Assembly (NCBI RefSeq): GCF_001428565.1
Contig: NZ_LMIA01000009.1
Location: 948 to 64,947 of the forward strand
From: Nocardioides sp. Root190
GTDB taxonomy: Bacteria; Actinomycetota; Actinomycetes; Propionibacteriales; Nocardioidaceae
Reading direction: 5' to 3'
Length of the DNA stretch: 64,000 nucleotides
Position numbers and translations under genes: made by a program. The stretch's first letter is position 1. Each line of letters begins with the position of its first letter. Of this stretch, positions 55,512 through 64,000 are shown one piece after another. The notes beneath the pieces are model-generated. The model made no database searches and was not told the origin of the DNA. It saw only the letters and a list, made by a program, of their open reading frames with translations.

Positions 55512-56726
55512 TCACTCCTCGAGACGCCAGGCCTGCCGCATCGAGAGCTGGCCACCGCTCTGCATGAGCGCCCGGCGGTAGATCCGTTCGGCCACGAGGA
55601 CCAGGGCTGCGGCAAGGGCGAGGAGCAGGCCCAGTGCGACCACGGCCTCCCACCACTGGGCCTCGCCGTTGATCAGTCGCACCGGCATCGCCACCGCTGA
55701 CAGGGGCGGGACGAACGATCCGATCGTCTCGGCCCGTCCCTCGAGGAAGGCCGAGCCGAGGAAGACGGCGAGCAGCAGCATCGTCACCGGGGTGGCGGTG
55801 GACTGGAGGTCCTCGTTGCGGCTGGCGAGCGCGCCGGCCACGGCCCACAGGCAGGCCAGGGCGAGGAAGCCGACCAGGAAGAAGGCCAGGAACCACACCA
55901 GGTCACCGGTGAGGCCGGGGATGAACGAGCCGTAGTCGGTCAGGCTCAGCCCGAGCATCCCGACGGCGACGTACACCGTCAGCTGCCCGACCGCCAGTGC
56001 GGTGTTGCCGATGACCTTGCCGGCCAGCAGCTGTCGCAGGGGTACGGCGGCCGCGATCATCTCCACGATCCGGGACTGCTTCTCCTCGGTGACGCTCTGG
56101 GCCAACGTCATGCCGAAGATGATCGAGGCGAGGTAGAACATGAAGGCGAGGGCGAACCCGAGGAAGTCGCGCAGCTCGGAGAGCTGTTCGTCGCCGTCGA
56201 GCTGACGCACCGCGAGTTCGGTGCCTGCGGTCAGCTCATCGACACTCGTCCCCGCCGCGTCGGCATTCCTGGCCAGCACCTCGGCCTGCACCGTCGTCTC
56301 CACCACCGAGCGCAACGCGTCCGGAGCGGACTCGCGGGTGACCAGGGTCCAGATGCCCTCGGCGTCCTGGGTGACCCACGCGTCGGCCGACTCGTCGTCG
56401 ACGGCGGCGCGGGCTGCGGCGTCGTCGTCCTCGGTGAGGGCGGTGATCTCGACGTCCTCGTCGATCCCGGGCGCGTCCTCCACGAGCCGCTCGACCAGCG
56501 CGGCGGCCTGGGGACTGCTGGTGACGACGTCGTACGAGCTCGTCCTGCTGTCCAGCCACGCCTGGAGACCGATCAGGCCGACCAGGATCGCCAGGGTCAT
56601 CAGGGAGCCGATGATGAAGGAGCGGTCGCGGAGCTTCACGCCGATCTCGCGACCGGCGACCACCGCCCAGATCGGGCTGGTCCTCTCAGGCTTCTGGGTC
56701 TGCTGGTTCGTCGTCTCGCCACTCAT
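55512..56726 (-). CDS. ABC-2 type permease (NatB-like), 404 aa
   Basis: One N-terminal helix (about residues 38-55), a large extracytoplasmic region, then five C-terminal helices, including LGFALAFMFYLASIIFGMTL and LVWFLAFFLVGFLALACLWA. The SVTEEKQSRIVEMI helix is typical of NatB/ABC-2 proteins. The stop lies 13 bases from the convergent FHA-ABC gene. Start ATG overlaps the ATPase gene stop by 4 bases. Natural substrate is unknown; sodium or drug export in relatives. Confidence 0.88.
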   Translation of the reverse strand: MSGETTNQQTQKPERTSPIWAVVAGREIGVKLRDRSFIIGSLMTLAILVGLIGLQAWLDSRTSSYDVVTSSPQAAALVERLVEDAPGIDEDVEITALTEDDDAAARAAVDDESADAWVTQDAEGIWTLVTRESAPDALRSVVETTVQAEVLARNADAAGTSVDELTAGTELAVRQLDGDEQLSELRDFLGFALAFMFYLASIIFGMTLAQSVTEEKQSRIVEMIAAAVPLRQLLAGKVIGNTALAVGQLTVYVAVGMLGLSLTDYGSFIPGLTGDLVWFLAFFLVGFLALACLWAVAGALASRNEDLQSTATPVTMLLLAVFLGSAFLEGRAETIGSFVPPLSAVAMPVRLINGEAQWWEAVVALGLLLALAAALVLVAERIYRRALMQSGGQLSMRQAWRLEE

Positions 56727-57604
56727 GCCGTCACCTCGCGGTAGATCTCGCTGAGCCGGGGGACGACCCGGCTGAAGTCGTGGACCGGTCCGCGTGCAGC
56801 GGCCTGTCCGAGGAGCTGTTGCTCGGCACCGTCGCTCAGCACGTCGAGCACGGCTTCGGGACCGGACACGTCGACCACCTGGAGCCCGGACAGCTCGCGC
56901 ACCCAGCCGGCGTCGGCTCCCAGCCGGATGCGGTAGCGCAGCGGGGCGCCGGCCCGCAGCTCGTCGGCGGTGCCCTCGGCGACCACCCGGCCGCGGGCCA
57001 TCACGACCAGCCGGTCGCAGAGCTGGTCCACCAGGTCCAGCTGGTGGGAGGAGAAGACCACCGGGACGCCGCTCGCGGCACGCTCGCGGAGCAGGTCGGT
57101 CATCGCATCGATCGCGAGGGGGTCGAGACCGGAGAAGGGCTCGTCGAGGATGAGCATGTCGGGTCGGGGGACCAGCGCCGCCACGATCTGGACCCGCTGC
57201 TGGTTGCCCAGGGAGAGCTTCTGCAGGGGCTCCTTGGTCCGCTCGCCCAGGCCGAAGCGTTCGAGCAGCTCGATGATCTCCCCACGTGCGGCGGCGGGCT
57301 GGAGGCCGCGCAGCCGGGCGAGGTAGACGAGCTGTTCGAGGATCGGCTGCTTCGGGTAGAGGCCGCGCTCCTCGGGCATGTACCCGAAACGGCGCCGGTC
57401 GGCGGCGTCGACGGGACGCCCCTGCCACCGGACCTCTCCGGCGTGGTGGGCCAGGACCCCCATCGCCATCCTCATGGTGGTCGTCTTGCCTGCGCCGTTG
57501 CCGCCGACGAAGCCGGTGAGTCCGCCGGCGGGCACGGTGAAGGAGACGTCGTCGACGGCGACGAGGTCGCCGAAGCGTCGGGTCAGTCCTCTGATCTCGA
57601 GCAT
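56723..57604 (-). CDS. ABC transporter ATPase (NatA-like), 293 aa
   Basis: Walker A GGNGAGKTT (residues 34-42), a signature reading LSLGNQQRV in place of LSGGQ, and Walker B LILDEPFSGLDP. The C-terminal ~80 residues form the accessory domain found in NatA-type ATPases. It is the first gene of a two-gene operon with the permease. LSLGN is a natural variant of the LSGGQ motif in this subfamily. Confidence 0.92.
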   Translation of the reverse strand: MLEIRGLTRRFGDLVAVDDVSFTVPAGGLTGFVGGNGAGKTTTMRMAMGVLAHHAGEVRWQGRPVDAADRRRFGYMPEERGLYPKQPILEQLVYLARLRGLQPAAARGEIIELLERFGLGERTKEPLQKLSLGNQQRVQIVAALVPRPDMLILDEPFSGLDPLAIDAMTDLLRERAASGVPVVFSSHQLDLVDQLCDRLVVMARGRVVAEGTADELRAGAPLRYRIRLGADAGWVRELSGLQVVDVSGPEAVLDVLSDGAEQQLLGQAAARGPVHDFSRVVPRLSEIYREVTA

Positions 57605-57639
57605 GGCCCCACGCTAGGGGCCACGACGGGTCGCGCGGA

Positions 57640-58341
57640 TCAGCCGGAGGGCGGAACCCGGCCGGTCCCGTCCTCCTCCGCAGGGAGGAGGTGGTGCTGG
57701 TGGACCCAGACCACTGCGCGGACCCGGTCGCGCAGGTGCAGCTTGGCCAGGCACCCGGACACGTAGGTCTTCACGGTGGCTTCGCCGAGCACGAGCCGCT
57801 CGGCGATCTCGGCGTTGCTCAGTCCCTGCCCGAGCAGGAGCAGCACCTCGCGCTCACGGTCGGTCAGCCGTGCCAGCTCGGGGGGAGGGAGCCGCGCCGG
57901 GTCGTCGGCGGGCGCGGCCGTGGTCATCCGCTCGATCACCCGCAGGGTCACCTCGGGGGCGAGCAGGGCGTGGCCCGAGGCGGCGGCGCGGACGGCGGCC
58001 ACCAGGGCGTCGGGATCGGAGTTCTTGAGCAGGAACCCGGTGGCGCCGGCGTCCAGGGCGTCGAAGAGGTAGTCGTCGCGGTCGAACGTGGTCAGCATGA
58101 CGACCGGTCCCAGCCCCTCGGCGACCAGCTGGCGGGTGGCCTCGATCCCGTCGGTGCCGGGCATCTGCACGTCCATCAGCACGACGTCCGGCCGCAGGGC
58201 GCGGGCCCGGGCGACGGCAGCTGCGCCGTCGGCCGCCTCACCGACGACCTCCATGTCGTCCTCGACGGACAGGATGAGCCGGAAGCCCGAGCGCACCAGC
58301 TGCTGGTCGTCGACCAGCAGCACCCGCACCGGCGTGCTCAC
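57640..58341 (-). CDS. NarL/LuxR-family response regulator, 233 aa
   Basis: Receiver domain with the acid pair DD at 11-12 and the phosphorylation site D57 (VVLMDVQMPG). The C-terminal LuxR-type helix-turn-helix has LTDREREVLLLLGQGLSNAEIAERL. GTG start overlaps the kinase stop by 4 bases. It probably controls the adjacent ABC transporter genes (56726-57604), which are read in the same direction 35 bases downstream. Confidence 0.92.
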   Translation of the reverse strand: MSTPVRVLLVDDQQLVRSGFRLILSVEDDMEVVGEAADGAAAVARARALRPDVVLMDVQMPGTDGIEATRQLVAEGLGPVVMLTTFDRDDYLFDALDAGATGFLLKNSDPDALVAAVRAAASGHALLAPEVTLRVIERMTTAAPADDPARLPPPELARLTDREREVLLLLGQGLSNAEIAERLVLGEATVKTYVSGCLAKLHLRDRVRAVVWVHQHHLLPAEEDGTGRVPPSG

Positions 58342-59678
58342 GTCTCCTCCAGCGGGAAGCGCACGCGGACCCGGTACCCGCCGACCGCCCGCGGTCCGAC
58401 ATCGACGGTGGCCCCGCGAGCCGTGGCGCGTTCGCGTACGCCGAGCAGGCCGAGCCCGCTCCCGGACGTGCCCTGGCGGGGTCGACCGTCGTCGGTCACC
58501 TCGATCTCGGCATAGGGAGGGGTGGCGACCCGGTCGACGCGCAGCGCGAGGTGCGCGGTGCCGGCGGTCGAGTGGCGACGGACGTTGGTGAGCGCCTCCT
58601 GGGCGATCCGGTACAACGAGGTTCCCAGCGGCCCGGGGAGCGAGTCGGCGGCGCCGACCGGGTTCTCGACCAGGTCGTAGCCGACCTGCAGGCCCGGACC
58701 AGCGGCATGCTCGGCCAGGGAGGGCAGCTGGTCCACGGCGGGCTCGGGCGCCCGGTCGGCGGGACCGTCCGCCGGCCCGCTCGGTGCCCGCAGCGTGCCG
58801 ACGAGGCGCCGCATCTCGGTCACGGCGTCGCGGGAGGAGTGCTCGACCTGCGACAGCGCACTCGCGACGGCGGCGTCGTCGCGACCCAGCACCCGGCGGC
58901 CGGCGGCGGCCTGGATGCCGATCACCGACACGTGGTGCGCGACCACGTCGTGCAGCTCCCGTGCGATCCGGATCCGCTCGTCGAGGACGGCCCGCTCCCG
59001 CAGCTCGGTGGCCTGGCGGGCGATCGTCTCCGCCTGCTCGGCCAGCCGGCCGCGCTGACGCGCGCTGCGCCAGGCCACCTGTCCGCCGATGACGGCGCCT
59101 CCGAAGTACAGCGCGTTGACCAGCGCCGTGGTCAGGACCGCAGCGACGACCGGGCCGACCAGTCCGACCTGCTCGTCGGCCTCCAGCCCGAGGTCGTCCA
59201 TGAGGTTCTCGTAGGCATTGCTGAGCGAGAGCTGCCAGGCGATCCACACCGCCATGCCGAAGAGCACCACGCTGACCACCACGAGCATCTGCCGGCGGCT
59301 CCGTGCCCAGGCGGCGCCGGAGAAGAACGCAGCGAAGTAGACGATCTGCAAGGGGATCGCGCCCATCAGGCCGGGCAGCAGCACCCCCGTCAGGAACATG
59401 TGGATCCCCGCGAGGACCAGCACGGTGAGCGGCCAGCGCCGGCGGAAGACCAGCAGCAGACAGCCGCTGGCGATCACTGCCCAGTGCACCCACCAGTGAC
59501 CGGGGGTGTGCTCGAACGCGTTCATCGAGCGGAGCAGCTCGACCATCGTCACGCTCGAGGCGAAGGTGACCAGCCCGACCACGACGTCCACGGGCCCCAG
59601 CCCCGTCGGCCGGGCCCAGTCGTCCTCGACCGCGAAGAAGGCGAGGACCCGCTCGCGGAGCAGGCGGCGCGCGTTCAC
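58338..59678 (-). CDS. Sensor histidine kinase (NarL-type partner, HisKA_3), 446 aa
   Basis: Six or so membrane helices in the first 200 residues without a large external sensor loop, then a HisKA_3 domain with the phospho-accepting H243 (RIARELHDVVAHH). The C-terminal ATPase domain has TDDGRPRQGTSGSGLGLLGVRER. It is a NarX/DesK-like kinase that likely senses membrane state. It is coupled to the response regulator gene. Confidence 0.92.
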   Translation of the reverse strand: MNARRLLRERVLAFFAVEDDWARPTGLGPVDVVVGLVTFASSVTMVELLRSMNAFEHTPGHWWVHWAVIASGCLLLVFRRRWPLTVLVLAGIHMFLTGVLLPGLMGAIPLQIVYFAAFFSGAAWARSRRQMLVVVSVVLFGMAVWIAWQLSLSNAYENLMDDLGLEADEQVGLVGPVVAAVLTTALVNALYFGGAVIGGQVAWRSARQRGRLAEQAETIARQATELRERAVLDERIRIARELHDVVAHHVSVIGIQAAAGRRVLGRDDAAVASALSQVEHSSRDAVTEMRRLVGTLRAPSGPADGPADRAPEPAVDQLPSLAEHAAGPGLQVGYDLVENPVGAADSLPGPLGTSLYRIAQEALTNVRRHSTAGTAHLALRVDRVATPPYAEIEVTDDGRPRQGTSGSGLGLLGVRERATARGATVDVGPRAVGGYRVRVRFPLEET

Positions 59679-59737
59679 CCAGTCACACTAGTCACGGTGC
59701 GGGAATGCCCCCGTCGCCCCGCGCCTTGGACCCAGTG

Positions 59738-60796
59738 ATGACTTCCGCCGATCTGCCCCGCCTCTCCGTCCTGGACCTCGTCCCCGTCCGCAGCGACCAG
59801 ACGAGCGGGGACGCCATCGCCGCGTCCCTGGACCTCGCGCGCAGCGCCGACCGGCTCGGCTACGAGCGCTTCTGGGTGGCCGAGCACCACAACATGCCGG
59901 CCGTCGCCGCGACCAACCCGCCGGTCCTGATCGGCCTGCTCGCCTCGGTGACCGAGCGGATCCGGCTCGGATCCGGGGGCGTCATGCTCCCCAACCACGC
60001 GCCGCTGGTCGTCGCCGAGCAGTTCGCGCTCCTCGAGGCCGCCTTCCCCGGACGGATCGACCTGGGCATCGGCCGCGCCCCCGGCAGCGACCCGGTGACC
60101 AGCTGGGCACTGCGCCACGGCGCCGGGGGAGTGGACGACGACGCAGTCACCCGTTTCCCGGAGTACGTCGACAACGTGCTCGCGATGATGGAGCCGGCCG
60201 GCGTCGGCCTGGCCGTGCGCGGTGGCCAGCACCTCCTCAAGGCCACCCCGGTCGCGCGCTCGGTGCCGCAGATCTGGCTGCTGGGCTCCTCGGACTACTC
60301 CGCCCGGCTCGCTGCGGCCAAGGGCATGCCCTACGTCTTCGCCCACCACTTCTCCGGCACCGGGACCGCGGAGGCGCTCGCGCTCTACCGCTCGACCTTC
60401 CAGCCCTCACCCGAGCTGGACCAGCCGCGCACCTTCCTCACTGTCAACGCCTCGGTCGCCGAGAGCGAGGAGCAGGCCGCCCGGCTCGCGCTCCCGCAGC
60501 TCCTCCAGATGCTGGCGCTGCGCACCGGGGCACCGCTCGTCGCCCAGCGCACCGTCGAGGACGCCGAGACCATCGTCGACGCCGGACTGCCCGAGGGCCA
60601 CGAGTCGCTGATCGAGGCCATGCGGACCCGCTGGGTGATCGGGAACGCCGCGGGTGCGCGCGCCCGGATCGCGGAGCTCGCCACGACGTACGGCGTCGAC
60701 GAGGTCATGGTCAACCCGGTCGGCGGCGCCCTCGTCGGCACCGCTGCGGCCACCTCGCCTGCCCGTGAGCAGACCCTGGAGCTCCTCGCAGGCTGA
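59738..60796 (+). CDS. Luciferase-like (LLM class) flavin monooxygenase, 352 aa
   Basis: The sequence follows the bacterial luciferase-like family: LSVLDLVPV at the start, RFWVAEHHNMP, the VMLPNHAPLVVAEQFALLEAAFPGRIDLGIGR region and the late MVNPV ending. Such proteins bind reduced FMN, usually from a separate reductase. Substrate unknown. ATG at 59738 is chosen over a GTG one codon before. It is divergent from the kinase and precedes infA. Confidence 0.88.
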   Translation: MTSADLPRLSVLDLVPVRSDQTSGDAIAASLDLARSADRLGYERFWVAEHHNMPAVAATNPPVLIGLLASVTERIRLGSGGVMLPNHAPLVVAEQFALLEAAFPGRIDLGIGRAPGSDPVTSWALRHGAGGVDDDAVTRFPEYVDNVLAMMEPAGVGLAVRGGQHLLKATPVARSVPQIWLLGSSDYSARLAAAKGMPYVFAHHFSGTGTAEALALYRSTFQPSPELDQPRTFLTVNASVAESEEQAARLALPQLLQMLALRTGAPLVAQRTVEDAETIVDAGLPEGHESLIEAMRTRWVIGNAAGARARIAELATTYGVDEVMVNPVGGALVGTAAATSPAREQTLELLAG

Positions 60797-60824
60797 CCGG
60801 AGGCGAAGGGCAGCCGCTCGTCGA

Positions 60825-60855
60825 TTGGGACTTCGCCGACGGGTCCACATAGACT
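60825..60855 (+). promoter_or_regulatory. Putative infA promoter
   Basis: TTGGGA at 60825-60830 and TAGACT at 60850-60855 are separated by 19 bases, slightly long for a vegetative promoter. The TAnnnT hexamer is a good high-GC -10. The infA ATG is 134 bases downstream, leaving a long leader. Some independent promoter is needed here because infA is separated from map. Confidence 0.45.
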
Positions 60856-60988
60856 GGCGTGTCGGTCCAACGTGGATTTCGTGTGTGGTGCACGAGTTCG
60901 CGAGGTCCACCGCGTCCCCGCCCTCATCGGCAGGCCCCGGAGGTTCCCGGACCACCGGTAGACAACATCCCCTACAAGATTGTGAGAC

Positions 60989-61210
60989 ATGGCAAAGAAG
61001 GAAGGCGTCATCGAGATGGAGGGCTCCGTCGTGGAGGCCCTTCCGAACGCCATGTTCCGCGTGGAGCTGAGCAACGGCCACAAGGTCCTCGCTCACATCA
61101 GCGGCAAGATGCGTCAGCACTACATCCGGATCCTCCCCGAGGACCGCGTGGTGGTGGAGCTCTCCCCGTACGACCTCTCCCGTGGGCGGATCGTCTACCG
61201 CTACAAGTGA
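60989..61210 (+). CDS. infA: Translation initiation factor IF-1, 73 aa
   Basis: S1/OB-fold protein that binds the 30S A-site during initiation. [20 protein letters not shown] and [18 protein letters not shown] are diagnostic. Size is exact for the family. It is the first gene of the rightward group infA-rpmJ-rpsM-rpsK-rpsD-rpoA. Confidence 0.98.
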   Translation: MAKKEGVIEMEGSVVEALPNAMFRVELSNGHKVLAHISGKMRQHYIRILPEDRVVVELSPYDLSRGRIVYRYK

Positions 61211-61253
61211 GCCACCGGCTCACTGCTGTCGCCACTAGCTAGAAAGGGCTGAC

Positions 61254-61367
61254 ATGAAGGTCAACCCGAGCGTGAAGAAGATCTGTGACAAGTGCAAGGT
61301 GATCCGTCGCCACGGCCGCGTCATGGTGATCTGCGAGAACCCGCGCCACAAGCAGCGCCAGGGCTGA
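61254..61367 (+). CDS. rpmJ: 50S ribosomal protein L36, zinc-binding form, 37 aa
   Basis: A very short gene with a zinc ribbon made of C11, C14, C27 and H32 ([14 protein letters not shown]). This is the C+ form, replaced under zinc limitation by a zinc-free paralogue in some genomes. AGAAAGGG precedes the ATG. Confidence 0.96.
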   Translation: MKVNPSVKKICDKCKVIRRHGRVMVICENPRHKQRQG

Positions 61368-61528
61368 AGCCCTGTCGTTCGACCACAACTGAACATCAAC
61401 CCATCAACGTGATCGCTTAGCTGCCCGCAACGGCAGCGAATCACCTCCGGAGCGGATGGCCGGAGCTGGGACCCAGTGCCCGGACGCATCACGACCAGAC
61501 CACCGTGAATTCCAAGGAGACGCCTTTC

Positions 61529-61906
61529 ATGGCACGCCTCGTCGGAGTTGACCTCCCGCGCGACAAGCGCATCGAGATCGCACTCACCTACATCTACGGC
61601 ATCGGCCGTACCCGCTCCCAGCAGCTGCTGGAGGTCACGGGCGTCAGCCCCAACCTCCGGGTGCACGAGCTCGGAGATGAAGAGCTGGTCAAGCTCCGCG
61701 ACGCCATCGACGCCGCGGGCATCAAGATCGAAGGTGACCTCCGTCGTGAGGTCCAGGCCGACATCCGTCGCAAGATCGAGATCGGCAGCTACCAGGGTCG
61801 CCGTCACCGCATGGGCCTTCCGGTCCGCGGACAGCGCACCAAGACCAACGCTCGTACCCGCAAGGGCCCGAAGCGCACGGTTGCCGGCAAGAAGAAGGCC
61901 AAGTGA
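61529..61906 (+). CDS. rpsM: 30S ribosomal protein S13, 125 aa
   Basis: Head protein contacting the P-site tRNA and the intersubunit bridge. [20 protein letters not shown] and the Arg-rich tail [18 protein letters not shown] are diagnostic. ATG at 61529 is chosen because AAGGAG lies 9 bases upstream; an in-frame GTG at 61505 precedes that site. Confidence 0.97.
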   Translation: MARLVGVDLPRDKRIEIALTYIYGIGRTRSQQLLEVTGVSPNLRVHELGDEELVKLRDAIDAAGIKIEGDLRREVQADIRRKIEIGSYQGRRHRMGLPVRGQRTKTNARTRKGPKRTVAGKKKAK

Positions 61907-61961
61907 TCTGAGCCTCCGGCTCATCACTGCCTCACGACCAGCTTTCTCAAGGAGATAACGC

Positions 61962-62363
61962 ATGCCTCCCAAGGCTCGCGCGGGCGCCAAGAAGGTCCGC
62001 CGCAAGGAAAAGAAGAACGTTGCTCAGGGCGAAGCCCACATCAAGAGCACGTTCAACAACACGATCGTCACGATCACCGACCCCACCGGGGCAGTGATCT
62101 CGTGGGCCTCCGCCGGCACCGTCGGCTTCAAGGGCTCCCGCAAGTCCACCCCGTACGCCGCACAGATGGCTGCCGAGGCAGCTGGTCGTCGGGCGATGGA
62201 TCACGGAATGAAGAAGATCGACGTCTTCGTCAAGGGCCCGGGTTCGGGCCGCGAGACGGCGATTCGTTCGCTGGGTGCGATCGGCCTCGAGGTCGGCACC
62301 ATCCAGGACGTGACCCCCGCCCCGCACAACGGCTGCCGCCCGCCGAAGCGCCGGCGCGTCTGA
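61962..62363 (+). CDS. rpsK: 30S ribosomal protein S11, 133 aa
   Basis: Platform protein of the 30S subunit. [20 protein letters not shown] and the C-terminal [18 protein letters not shown] are diagnostic. CAAGGAGATAACG precedes the ATG. Confidence 0.98.
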   Translation: MPPKARAGAKKVRRKEKKNVAQGEAHIKSTFNNTIVTITDPTGAVISWASAGTVGFKGSRKSTPYAAQMAAEAAGRRAMDHGMKKIDVFVKGPGSGRETAIRSLGAIGLEVGTIQDVTPAPHNGCRPPKRRRV

Positions 62364-62395
62364 GCGTCTGACCAGGACTTAGAGGAGATACCACC

Positions 62396-63004
62396 ATGGC
62401 CCGTTACACCGGACCTATCACCAAGAAGTCGCGCCGTCTCGGCGTCGACCTCGTCGGCGGCGACGCTGCCTTCGAGAAGCGCCCCTACCCGCCCGGACAG
62501 CACGGCCGCGCGCGGATCAAGGAGAGCGAGTACCGCAACCAGCTGCAGGAGAAGCAGAAGGCGCGTTACACCTACGGCATCCTCGAGCGCCAGTTCCACA
62601 AGTACTACGTGGAGGCTGCTCGCCGCCAGGGCAAGACCGGCGACAACCTGCTCCAGCTCCTGGAGTGCCGCCTCGACAACGTGGTCTACCGTGCCGGCTT
62701 CGCCCGCACGCGCCGCGCTGCTCGCCAGCTCGTGTCCCACGGACACTTCCTGGTCAACGGCAAGAAGGTCGACATCCCGTCCTTCCAGGTCACGCAGTAC
62801 GACATCATCGACGTGCGCGAGAAGTCGCTCGAGATGACGCCGTTCATCGTCGCCCGTGAGACCCACGGCGAGCGGGTCGTCCCGGCCTGGCTCGAGGCAG
62901 TCCCGACCCGCATGCGGATCCTGGTGCACTCGGTGCCGGTTCGCGCGCAGATCGACCTGCCCATCCAGGAGCAGCTCATCGTGGAGTACTACTCCAAGAA
63001 GTAG
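62396..63004 (+). CDS. rpsD: 30S ribosomal protein S4, 202 aa
   Basis: Primary 16S-binding protein with an S4 domain (LLECRLDNVVYRAGFARTRR then SHGHFLVNGKKVDIPS). The N-terminal part lacks the four-Cys zinc site found in some S4 proteins, so it is the zinc-free form. A TTAGAGGAG ribosome binding site precedes the ATG. Confidence 0.98.
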   Translation: MARYTGPITKKSRRLGVDLVGGDAAFEKRPYPPGQHGRARIKESEYRNQLQEKQKARYTYGILERQFHKYYVEAARRQGKTGDNLLQLLECRLDNVVYRAGFARTRRAARQLVSHGHFLVNGKKVDIPSFQVTQYDIIDVREKSLEMTPFIVARETHGERVVPAWLEAVPTRMRILVHSVPVRAQIDLPIQEQLIVEYYSKK

Positions 63005-63015
63005 TTCTCGAGGCG

Positions 63016-63039
63016 GTCGGGGGCGGCAACGTCCCCGAC
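63016..63039 (+). terminator. Small GC-rich hairpin between rpsD and rpoA (possible attenuator)
   Basis: GTCGGGG (63016-63022) can pair with CCCCGAC (63033-63039) over a 10-base loop; a pyrimidine-rich CCCTCTCTTCTCC follows. This could partly stop transcription before rpoA, setting the ratio of RNA polymerase alpha to ribosomal proteins. Confidence 0.4.
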
Positions 63040-63113
63040 TGCACCCTCTCTTCTCCTATTCGCACCACATCTGGATCCTCATATAGCGGTCGATCCGGAA
63101 AGGAAAGAAAAAA

Positions 63114-64000
63114 GTGCTCATCGCACAGCGCCCCACCCTGTCGGAGGAGACCGTCGACCAGTTCCGGTCGCGCTTCGTCATCGAGCCCCTCGAGCCCGGC
63201 TTCGGCTACACGCTCGGCAACTCGCTGCGTCGTACCCTCCTCTCCTCGATCCCCGGTGCCTCGGTCACGAGCATCAAGGTCGACGGCGTCCTCCACGAGT
63301 TCTCGACCATCGAGGGCGTCAAGGAAGACCTGACCGAGATCATCCTCAACCTGAAGGGTCTGGTCGTCTCCTCCGAGCACGACGAGCCCGTCACGATGTA
63401 CCTGCGCAAGTCCGGTGCCGGTGACGTCACGGGTGCCGACATCGCGCCGCCCGCCGGCGTCGAGGTCCACAACCCCGACCTCAAGCTCGCCACCCTGGGC
63501 GACAACGGCAAGGTCGAGCTCGAGCTCGTCGTCGAGCGTGGCCGCGGCTACGTCTCCGCCGTCCAGAACAAGGGTGCCGACAACGAGATCGGCCGGATCC
63601 CGGTCGACTCCATCTACAGCCCCGTGCTGAAGGTGACCTACAAGGTCGAGGCCACCCGAGTCGAGCAGCGCACCGACTTCGACAAGCTCGTCATCGACGT
63701 CGAGACCAAGCCGTCCATCCTGCCCCGCGACGCCATCGCGTCGGCCGGTAAGACGCTGGTCGAGCTCTTCGGCCTGGCCCGTGAGCTCAACGTCGAGGCC
63801 GAGGGCATCGACATCGGCCCCTCGCCCGTCGACGAGCAGCTCGCCGCCGACCTCGCCCTCCCGGTCGAGGACCTGCAGCTGACCGTCCGGTCCTACAACT
63901 GCCTCAAGCGCGAGGGCATCCACACCGTGGGTGAGCTCCTCAGCCGCTCGGAGCAGGACCTGCTGGACATCCGCAACTTCGGTGCGAAGTCCATCGACGA
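63114..64000 (+). CDS. rpoA: RNA polymerase alpha subunit, 5' part (3' end outside window)
   Basis: The N-terminal dimerisation domain is complete, with [17 protein letters not shown] and the [20 protein letters not shown] region. The C-terminal DNA-binding domain begins ([14 protein letters not shown]) and runs off the window. The start is GTG at 63114 after GGAAAGGAAAG. The gap of 109 bases upstream has a hairpin and an AT-rich stretch. Confidence 0.97.
   Translation, partial: MLIAQRPTLSEETVDQFRSRFVIEPLEPGFGYTLGNSLRRTLLSSIPGASVTSIKVDGVLHEFSTIEGVKEDLTEIILNLKGLVVSSEHDEPVTMYLRKSGAGDVTGADIAPPAGVEVHNPDLKLATLGDNGKVELELVVERGRGYVSAVQNKGADNEIGRIPVDSIYSPVLKVTYKVEATRVEQRTDFDKLVIDVETKPSILPRDAIASAGKTLVELFGLARELNVEAEGIDIGPSPVDEQLAADLALPVEDLQLTVRSYNCLKREGIHTVGELLSRSEQDLLDIRNFGAKSID

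Overview
The window comes from a high-GC actinobacterium. Coding is dense, GTG starts are common, and genes often overlap by 4 bases (ATGA or GTGA). Adenylate kinase is the short-lid form, iron operators are DtxR/IdeR-like, and a 13E12/DUF222-type HNH protein tail sits at the left edge. A Nocardioidaceae-like organism (for example Nocardioides) is my best guess from gene content; it is an inference, not a database result.

Layout. 1-1.9 kb: edge gene, small proteins and a lipoprotein. 2.0-6.5 kb: a coxSLMG molybdenum hydroxylase operon of the form II type. 6.5-18.8 kb: two MoxR-DUF58 modules with VWA, TPR, DUF4350 and DUF4129 partners, separated by an RDD / SpoIIM-like divergent pair. 19.2-31.7 kb: the S10 and spc ribosomal operons (rpsJ to rplO), then secY, adk and map. 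31.7-45.1 kb: a catecholate siderophore locus with gene order dhbA-C-E-B plus a single-module EntF-type NRPS, a GntR regulator, two FecCD permeases, an ATPase and a Fes-like esterase. 45.2-53.0 kb: secreted and membrane-anchored proteins around a siderophore-binding lipoprotein, arranged about a divergent promoter region with two iron boxes. 53.0-60.8 kb: an FHA-FHA-ABC exporter, a NatAB-type ABC pair, a two-component system and a luciferase-like monooxygenase. 61.0-64.0 kb: infA, rpmJ, rpsM, rpsK, rpsD and the start of rpoA.

How the genes work together. DhbA, C and B make 2,3-dihydroxybenzoate from chorismate. DhbE loads it on the aryl carrier domain of DhbB. The 1298-residue NRPS (C-A-PCP-TE) has a serine-type specificity code (D-V-W-H-V-S-L-V-D) and a thioesterase, so the expected product is an enterobactin-like 2,3-DHB-serine oligomer or trilactone. 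The ABC importer and the Fes-like esterase would import and open it. No exporter, MbtH protein or phosphopantetheinyl transferase is seen in the window.

Most interesting points: (i) the siderophore and iron-surface block lies between map and infA, splitting what is one ribosomal superoperon in many bacteria; (ii) three secreted proteins of the iron block share an unnamed ~100-residue module, and two carry C-terminal membrane anchors, suggesting an uncharacterised iron-regulated surface uptake system; (iii) two of the iron promoters share a composite element, TCATC-N-GATGA followed exactly 5 bases later by AGGGT of the iron box.
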